DNA from: Mucilaginibacter sp. dw_454
GTDB taxonomy: Bacteria; Bacteroidota; Bacteroidia; Sphingobacteriales; Sphingobacteriaceae
Length of the DNA stretch: 64,000 bases
Direction: 5' to 3'
NCBI RefSeq assembly: GCF_018449775.1
Contig: NZ_JAAVVB010000007.1
Coordinates: 124,001-188,000 of the forward strand
Shown: one piece after another, positions 59,643 to 64,000 of the stretch
How positions within the stretch are numbered: position 1 is the first letter of the stretch
How the letters are laid out: every line of letters starts with the position of its first letter
Made by a program: the position numbers and the translations under genes
The notes under the pieces: generated by a model
The model's database searches: none
What the model was told of the DNA's origin: nothing
The model's input: only the letters and a program-made list of their open reading frames with translations

Positions 59643-60144
59643 ACCAGCCTGAGTACATTACATAGTTGTCAGGCAGTTTATCAAGCATGGCTCGTTGCTC
59701 GTCTGTTAGAGGTTTGATTTTTTTTGCCGGTGTACCTGCATATAAATAACCCGACTCACAAATAGTACGCTCTAGTACAACTGAGCCTGCGCCTATGATT
59801 ACATACTCTTCTATTACAGCATTATCCATTACAATGGCACCCATGCCTACCAGGATATGATCTTTCAAGATACAACCATGTACCAGCGCATTATGGCCGA
59901 TGGACACATAGTTGCCTATATCAGTAGCGGCACCGTTATAGGTACAGTGAATTACAGCACCATCCTGGATATTTGAGTTGTTGCCTATTTTGATATAGTT
60001 TACATCACCGCGGATCACTGAATTAAACCAAACGGAGCAATTATCGCCCATTATAACATCGCCAACGATAGTAGCGTTTTCGGCTATGAAACAATCGTGG
60101 CCCCAAACAGGGCTTTTATCTTTAACAGGTAAAATTACAGGCAT
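59632..60144 (-). CDS. Gamma-carbonic anhydrase family protein
   Basis: A 170-residue left-handed beta-helix with hexapeptide repeats from about residue 18 to 135. His66 (VIHC), His84 (SIGHN) and His89 (LVHG) are in the positions of the three zinc ligands of gamma-carbonic anhydrases. Related YrdA-like proteins keep the ligands but often show low activity. It probably interconverts CO2 and bicarbonate. Convergent with the lipoprotein gene (11-bp overlap). Confidence 0.9.
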   Translation of the reverse strand: MPVILPVKDKSPVWGHDCFIAENATIVGDVIMGDNCSVWFNSVIRGDVNYIKIGNNSNIQDGAVIHCTYNGAATDIGNYVSIGHNALVHGCILKDHILVGMGAIVMDNAVIEEYVIIGAGSVVLERTICESGYLYAGTPAKKIKPLTDEQRAMLDKLPDNYVMYSGWFKV

Positions 60145-60191
60145 ACATCTAATATTTTTACTAATTTAGATATACAACCAAACCAAACCTA

Positions 60192-60743
60192 ATGAAAAAG
60201 ACATTCTTCTTATCTGTACTAACGATCGGCATAAATTTGAGTTGCTTTGCCCAGCAATTTGAAACTATAAAAAAGCCCGACCTCAAGCCAAAAAAAATGC
60301 TCATCCTAATTAAAACAAACGTGAATGATCATAATCAAATTCCGTTTCCGCAGGCCATGCAGGCTTTCGCAGATTCAGACATAGCGGAGATGCAGGTGTT
60401 TAAGGGGGAAGAAGCGGTAAAACTTTTTGGCGAACGCGGTGAAAAAGGCGTTGTAATTTTAACGATTATGAACACACCCAACTTACTAAGCACAACGCAA
60501 CTACTGAATAAATATGCCATATCAAAACAAAATCAAACCCTGCCTATAGAGATAAACGGTGAACTGCTATTGTACCCCAATATATTCCTATCGTCAAGCC
60601 AAATAAAATCAGTTAGCATTATACCAGATAAACGGGGTAAGCCTCAGCACGTAAGTATACTAACCAAGAAAACGGAAACGGGTCAAGAAAAAGACTGGTT
60701 ATTCAAAAAATTTGGATGGAGTGAATATACACTCACCAAATAA
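60192..60743 (+). CDS. Secreted hypothetical protein
   Basis: A 183-residue protein with a signal peptide (MKKTFFLSVLTIGINLSCFAQQ). The first domain (about residues 60-95) has IAEMQVFKGEEAVKLFGERGEKGVVILTI, which resembles the plug-type 'xxxxGxxGxNGVIxIxT' segment of TonB-dependent receptor plugs; the second half repeats a similar strand pattern (SVSIIPDKRGKPQHVSILTKK). Small proteins of this sort are common in Bacteroidota; the role is unknown. Confidence 0.72.
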   Translation: MKKTFFLSVLTIGINLSCFAQQFETIKKPDLKPKKMLILIKTNVNDHNQIPFPQAMQAFADSDIAEMQVFKGEEAVKLFGERGEKGVVILTIMNTPNLLSTTQLLNKYAISKQNQTLPIEINGELLLYPNIFLSSSQIKSVSIIPDKRGKPQHVSILTKKTETGQEKDWLFKKFGWSEYTLTK

Positions 60744-60751
60744 GTTTAGCG

Positions 60752-60759
60752 TAAATTTG
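60752..60759 (+). promoter_or_regulatory. -7 box of tRNA-Gly
   Basis: TAAATTTG matches TAnnTTTG and lies 19 bases before the tRNA 5' end. No convincing -33 TTTG at the usual distance. Confidence 0.45.
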
Positions 60760-60778
60760 GTGTATTAAAATAATATAA

Positions 60779-60851
60779 GCGGAAATAGCTCAGTTGGTAG
60801 AGCATCAGTTTCCCAAACTGAAGGCCGCGGGTTCGAATCCCGTTTTCCGCT
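60779..60851 (+). tRNA. tRNA-Gly (anticodon CCC)
   Basis: A complete 73-base cloverleaf: acceptor GCGGAAA/TTTCCGC with U73, anticodon arm CAGTT-type stem with loop TTCCCAA (anticodon CCC, codon GGG), and T arm with GGTTCGAATCC. CCA is not encoded. Confidence 0.93.
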
Positions 60852-60861
60852 CGATATGAGA

Positions 60862-60896
60862 AAGACTTACGAAGTTTTAAAAACTTCGTAAGTCTT
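60862..60896. repeat. Perfect 17-bp inverted repeat after tRNA-Gly
   Basis: AAGACTTACGAAGTTTT (60862-60878) pairs perfectly with AAAACTTCGTAAGTCTT (60880-60896) around one base. It sits 10 bp after the tRNA and 9 bp before the nadB stop, so it may terminate both. The sequence has the look of a dispersed Bacteroidota repeat. Confidence 0.65.
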
Positions 60897-60904
60897 AACA
60901 GGTC

Positions 60905-62497
60905 TTAAAAAACCGTGTCCTCCAAAACAGCCTGATGTTTAGGATAATCTGTAGTGTAATGCAAACCCCTGCTCTCTTTACGCATCATAGCAGATTTTAC
61001 GACGATATATGATACCTGGATCAAATTACGCAGCTCGCAAAGTTTTACTGATAATTTAGTTTGTTTATAGAATGATTCTGTCTCTTCGTACAATAAACCG
61101 AGTCGACGCATAGCTCTTTCCAATCTGAAATCAGACCGAACAATACCTACATAATCATTCATTAATTTCTGCATTTCGCGCACATTATGCGTTACCAGGA
61201 TATCTTCGTTTAATAACTTTACACCGTGCTCATTCCAGTCAGGGATATTTTCCGGAACTGTGATAACATCAAATTGATCGATAGCATTTTTATAGATCCT
61301 ATGTGCAAATACCAACGCTTCCAATAATGAATTAGAAGCTAAACGATTAGCCCCATGTAAACCTGTTGATGAACATTCACCACAAGCGTACAATCTCTGG
61401 ATAGACGAACGGCCATCATGATCTACCATTACTCCTCCACACATATAATGACAAGCCGGCGAAACCGGGATCATGTCCTTGGTCATATCTATACCTATTT
61501 CCAAACATTTAGCATATATATTAGGGAAATGTGTTAACAGGTCTTTTTTACTACGATGACGAATATCCAGGTAAACATAATCCTCGCCTGATTTTTTTAT
61601 TTCGGCATCAATAGCCCTTGCAACAATATCACGTGGCGCTAATGATTTGCGTTCGTCATATTCCTGCATAAACTCTTCGCCATTGGTACGTTTCAATATC
61701 CCACCAAAACCACGAACAGCTTCCGAGATCAGGAATGAAGGATACTCGCCGGGGTTATATAAAGCAGTTGGGTGAAACTGGATAAACTCCATATTCCGTA
61801 CTTTACCTTTTGCGCGGTAAACCATGGCTACGCCATCACCGGTAGCAATAACCGGGTTAGTAGTTACAGAATAAATATGCCCGGCACCACCAGACGCCAT
61901 TACTGTAACTTTCGACAAAAACTTTTCGACCTCGCCGGTTACCGTATTTAAAGCATAAATACCATAGCAGTTAATATCTGTTGATGACTTATCTACAAAA
62001 ACCCCTAAATGATGCTGCGTTATCAAATCTACAGCAAAATAATGGGTCAGTATCTCTATATTCGGATTTTGATGGATCTGTTCCAGTAAAGCACGTTCAA
62101 TCTCAAATCCGGTGATATCTTTATAATGTAATACCCTGAATTCAGAGTGACCACCCTCCTTTGCCAGATCATAAATACCTTCGTTCGTTTTGTCAAAACT
62201 GGTTCCGTAATCAATGATCTCGTTAATCCGATCCGGACCTTCTTTTACCACAATCTCCACAACTTCCCTATCACATAGTCCATCGCCGGCTATTAAGGTG
62301 TCATTTATATGCTTTTCAAAAGAATCTTCTTTTTTATCCACAACCACCGCAACACCTCCCTGGGCGTATTTAGTGTTTGATTCATCTTCATTTGATTTTG
62401 TAACTATCAGTACCTTACCATGCTTTGCAGCTTTTAGTGCAAAACTCAGTCCGGCAATGCCAGAACCTACTACCAGAAAATCCACAGATTTGGACAT
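60905..62497 (-). CDS. nadB: L-aspartate oxidase NadB
   Basis: A 530-residue flavoprotein. GSGIAG (residues 11-16) is the FAD-binding loop. SNTKYAQGGVAVV, EFIQFHPTALY, SEAVRGFGGIL and CGECSSTGLHGANRLASNSLLEALVFAHR are the conserved blocks, including the active-site arginine and histidine region. It oxidises aspartate to iminoaspartate, which NadA, encoded divergently, condenses with dihydroxyacetone phosphate to quinolinate for NAD synthesis. Confidence 0.95.
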   Translation of the reverse strand: MSKSVDFLVVGSGIAGLSFALKAAKHGKVLIVTKSNEDESNTKYAQGGVAVVVDKKEDSFEKHINDTLIAGDGLCDREVVEIVVKEGPDRINEIIDYGTSFDKTNEGIYDLAKEGGHSEFRVLHYKDITGFEIERALLEQIHQNPNIEILTHYFAVDLITQHHLGVFVDKSSTDINCYGIYALNTVTGEVEKFLSKVTVMASGGAGHIYSVTTNPVIATGDGVAMVYRAKGKVRNMEFIQFHPTALYNPGEYPSFLISEAVRGFGGILKRTNGEEFMQEYDERKSLAPRDIVARAIDAEIKKSGEDYVYLDIRHRSKKDLLTHFPNIYAKCLEIGIDMTKDMIPVSPACHYMCGGVMVDHDGRSSIQRLYACGECSSTGLHGANRLASNSLLEALVFAHRIYKNAIDQFDVITVPENIPDWNEHGVKLLNEDILVTHNVREMQKLMNDYVGIVRSDFRLERAMRRLGLLYEETESFYKQTKLSVKLCELRNLIQVSYIVVKSAMMRKESRGLHYTTDYPKHQAVLEDTVF

Positions 62498-62516
62498 GTT
62501 GTTCGTATTAGATGTG

Positions 62517-62551
62517 TAAAATTATATTGTATGTTAACAATAGCGTTCAAA
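62517..62551 (-). promoter_or_regulatory. Candidate nadB promoter
   Basis: On the minus strand TTTG (62548-62551) and, 23 bases on, TAATTTTA (62517-62524), one mismatch from TAnnTTTG. The leader would be about 15-20 bases. The rest of the 409-bp nadB-nadA gap (62498-62906) is AT-rich and shows nothing else convincing. Confidence 0.35.
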
Positions 62552-62906
62552 GATGTTAATTTTGTGTAAGCAAAAACCTAACAACTATTTATTTGGTGGA
62601 TAACCTTACGTTTTAGTGATAATAGTAACAATTTTTAAGCGACTTTTGCGACACATTAACAAAGAAACTAACATTACAAACACTACTAAAATATCAACAT
62701 ATAAGTTTTAAAAATAAAAGTTGATTATCACAGCAATCTAATAATCAATAAAATATACAGTACAAAATATCAATAAGCTGTTAATAAGTCGTTAACAAAA
62801 CATATATCAAATAAAAACGTCTACCAACTTTAAACATAACTAACACACCAATAACAATAGTTTCTTTTTATATAAAAAATCAATTGTTATTATTTGAATT
62901 GTTGAA

Positions 62907-63899
62907 ATGGATATCTTCGAAGAAATAAATCTGAAAGGCTATGTCGATGAATACATCGATCCAACATTGGACCTTTTTGATGAAATTGAAAAACTCAAAA
63001 AAGAAAAAAATGCGGTCATATTGGCTCACTACTATCAGGATGGCGATATCCAGGATATTGCAGACTATATTGGCGACAGTTTGGGGCTATCACAACAAGC
63101 TGCAAAAACCGACGCCGACATTATCGTTTTTGCCGGTGTACACTTCATGGCAGAAACAGCCAAGATCTTATCGCCAACCAAAAAAGTATTACTGCCCGAT
63201 GTAAAAGCAGGCTGCTCACTGGCGGATAGTTGCCCACCTCATTTGTTTAAAAAATTCAAGGAGCAATATCCTGATCACCTGGTGATTACTTACGTGAATT
63301 GTACGGCAGAACTGAAAGCTTTAAGTGACATAGTTTGTACCTCAAGCAATGCTATAGGGATTGTAGAAAGCCTGCCTAAAGATCAAAAAATAATCTTCGG
63401 GCCTGATAAAAATTTGGGTGCTTACGTAGCTAAAAAAACCGGCCGCGACCTGGTATTGTGGAACGGTGCCTGTATGGTGCACGAGATCTTTTCCAGAGAG
63501 AAAATAACCAAACTAAAAGAAAGATACCCTAATGCTAAATTATTGGCTCATCCGGAATGTGAAGATGTAATTTTAGAAATGGCCGACTATATAGGCTCGA
63601 CCACGGGAATCCTAAAATATGCTACCAACAGCCCGCAAAAAGAATTTATTGTAGCTACCGAGCCGGGCATCATTCATCAGATGGCGAAAGATAACCCTGA
63701 TAAGGTGTTTATCCCTGCCCCACCGAATAATAATTGTGCGTGCAACGATTGCCCTCACATGAAAAGAAATACGCTGGAAAAGCTTTATTTATGCCTTAAA
63801 AACGAGATGCCCGAAATTGAAGTTCCGCAGGATATTATTGTTAGGGCAGTGAAGCCTATTGAAAGAATGCTGGATATATCGGCGAGATTGGGACTGTAA
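62907..63899 (+). CDS. nadA: Quinolinate synthase NadA
   Basis: A 330-residue enzyme. AVILAHYYQDGDIQDIADYIGDS is the N-terminal substrate region. The [4Fe-4S] ligands are Cys103 (AGCSLADSC), Cys189 (WNGACMVHE) and one of Cys277, Cys279 or Cys282 (NCACNDCPHMK). It makes quinolinate from iminoaspartate and dihydroxyacetone phosphate, working with NadB. It is divergent from nadB across a long AT-rich gap, rather than in an operon; nadC is not in the window. Confidence 0.96.
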   Translation: MDIFEEINLKGYVDEYIDPTLDLFDEIEKLKKEKNAVILAHYYQDGDIQDIADYIGDSLGLSQQAAKTDADIIVFAGVHFMAETAKILSPTKKVLLPDVKAGCSLADSCPPHLFKKFKEQYPDHLVITYVNCTAELKALSDIVCTSSNAIGIVESLPKDQKIIFGPDKNLGAYVAKKTGRDLVLWNGACMVHEIFSREKITKLKERYPNAKLLAHPECEDVILEMADYIGSTTGILKYATNSPQKEFIVATEPGIIHQMAKDNPDKVFIPAPPNNNCACNDCPHMKRNTLEKLYLCLKNEMPEIEVPQDIIVRAVKPIERMLDISARLGL

Positions 63900-63922
63900 A
63901 CCTCAGTATTAAATTTACATTT

Positions 63923-64000
63923 ATGTCATTGCGAGCGTAGCGTGGCAATCGCGGATATTGTATCCTTGCGATTGCTTCGTCGTTCCTCCTCGCAATGACA
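63923..64000. repeat. Dispersed inverted repeat R2-b
   Basis: TGTCATTGCGAG at the left and CTCGCAATGACA at the right bound an imperfect inverted repeat of about 78 bp, with GGCAATCGC facing GCGATTGC inside. It shares ends and core with R2-a at 49178. It starts 24 bp after nadA and runs to the window end, so it may continue. Confidence 0.72.

Overview
The window reads as a chromosomal segment of a Bacteroidota bacterium, most likely Sphingobacteriaceae and plausibly Mucilaginibacter. This is inferred from moderate GC, promoters of the Bacteroidota type (-33 TTTG, -7 TAnnTTTG), almost no Shine-Dalgarno sites, and family content (DUF4175, DUF5703, GH97, GH106-like, lipocalin-like and Big_5 lipoproteins). 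No rRNA, CRISPR array, prophage or transposase is visible.

Layout. 1-4 kb: the 3' part of a DUF1223 thioredoxin-like gene, a cytochrome b plus Tat-exported molybdopterin oxidoreductase pair, DUF983, an AraC regulator and a small membrane protein. 4.1-19.1 kb: one tightly packed minus-strand operon of 15 genes for a surface polysaccharide. It starts with a Wzt-type ABC ATPase and holds eleven or so glycosyltransferases, a hexapeptide acetyltransferase and an MBOAT/SGNH O-acetylation pair, but no Wzm permease. 19.4-24.9 kb: a Na+/H+ antiporter, then divergent GH2 and DUF5703 enzymes around a LacI-type palindrome. 24.9-30.1 kb: an AT-richer accessory island with unknown proteins, a tandem lipocalin-like pair, a GIY-YIG nuclease wedged between tRNA-Val and a copy of its 3' half, and a HEPN-like protein overlapping a PAS histidine kinase. 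30.1-40.1 kb: glycan degradation (GH97, GH26, GH106-like), a secreted PQQ dehydrogenase fused to cytochrome c, and a sugar isomerase/epimerase. 40.1-44.4 kb: small unknowns, a candidate small RNA, a MarR/MFS pair and large repeat-filled gaps.

44.4-64 kb is mostly core: DUF4175, a RsbW-like ATPase, YbeY, glutathione peroxidase, a TetR gene beside an Mla-type lipid transport operon, pirin, an SDR, an ABC-F ATPase, mnmG, a Big_5 lipoprotein, gamma-carbonic anhydrase, tRNA-Gly, and divergent nadB and nadA, which together make quinolinate from aspartate.

The most interesting non-genic signals are: three perfect parS-like palindromes within 94 bp just before mnmG, with a fourth degenerate site downstream; two copies of a ~139-bp element with GTGAAAC motifs and a terminator-like hairpin; several families of REP/BIME-like inverted repeats; and the GIY-YIG/tRNA-Val unit.
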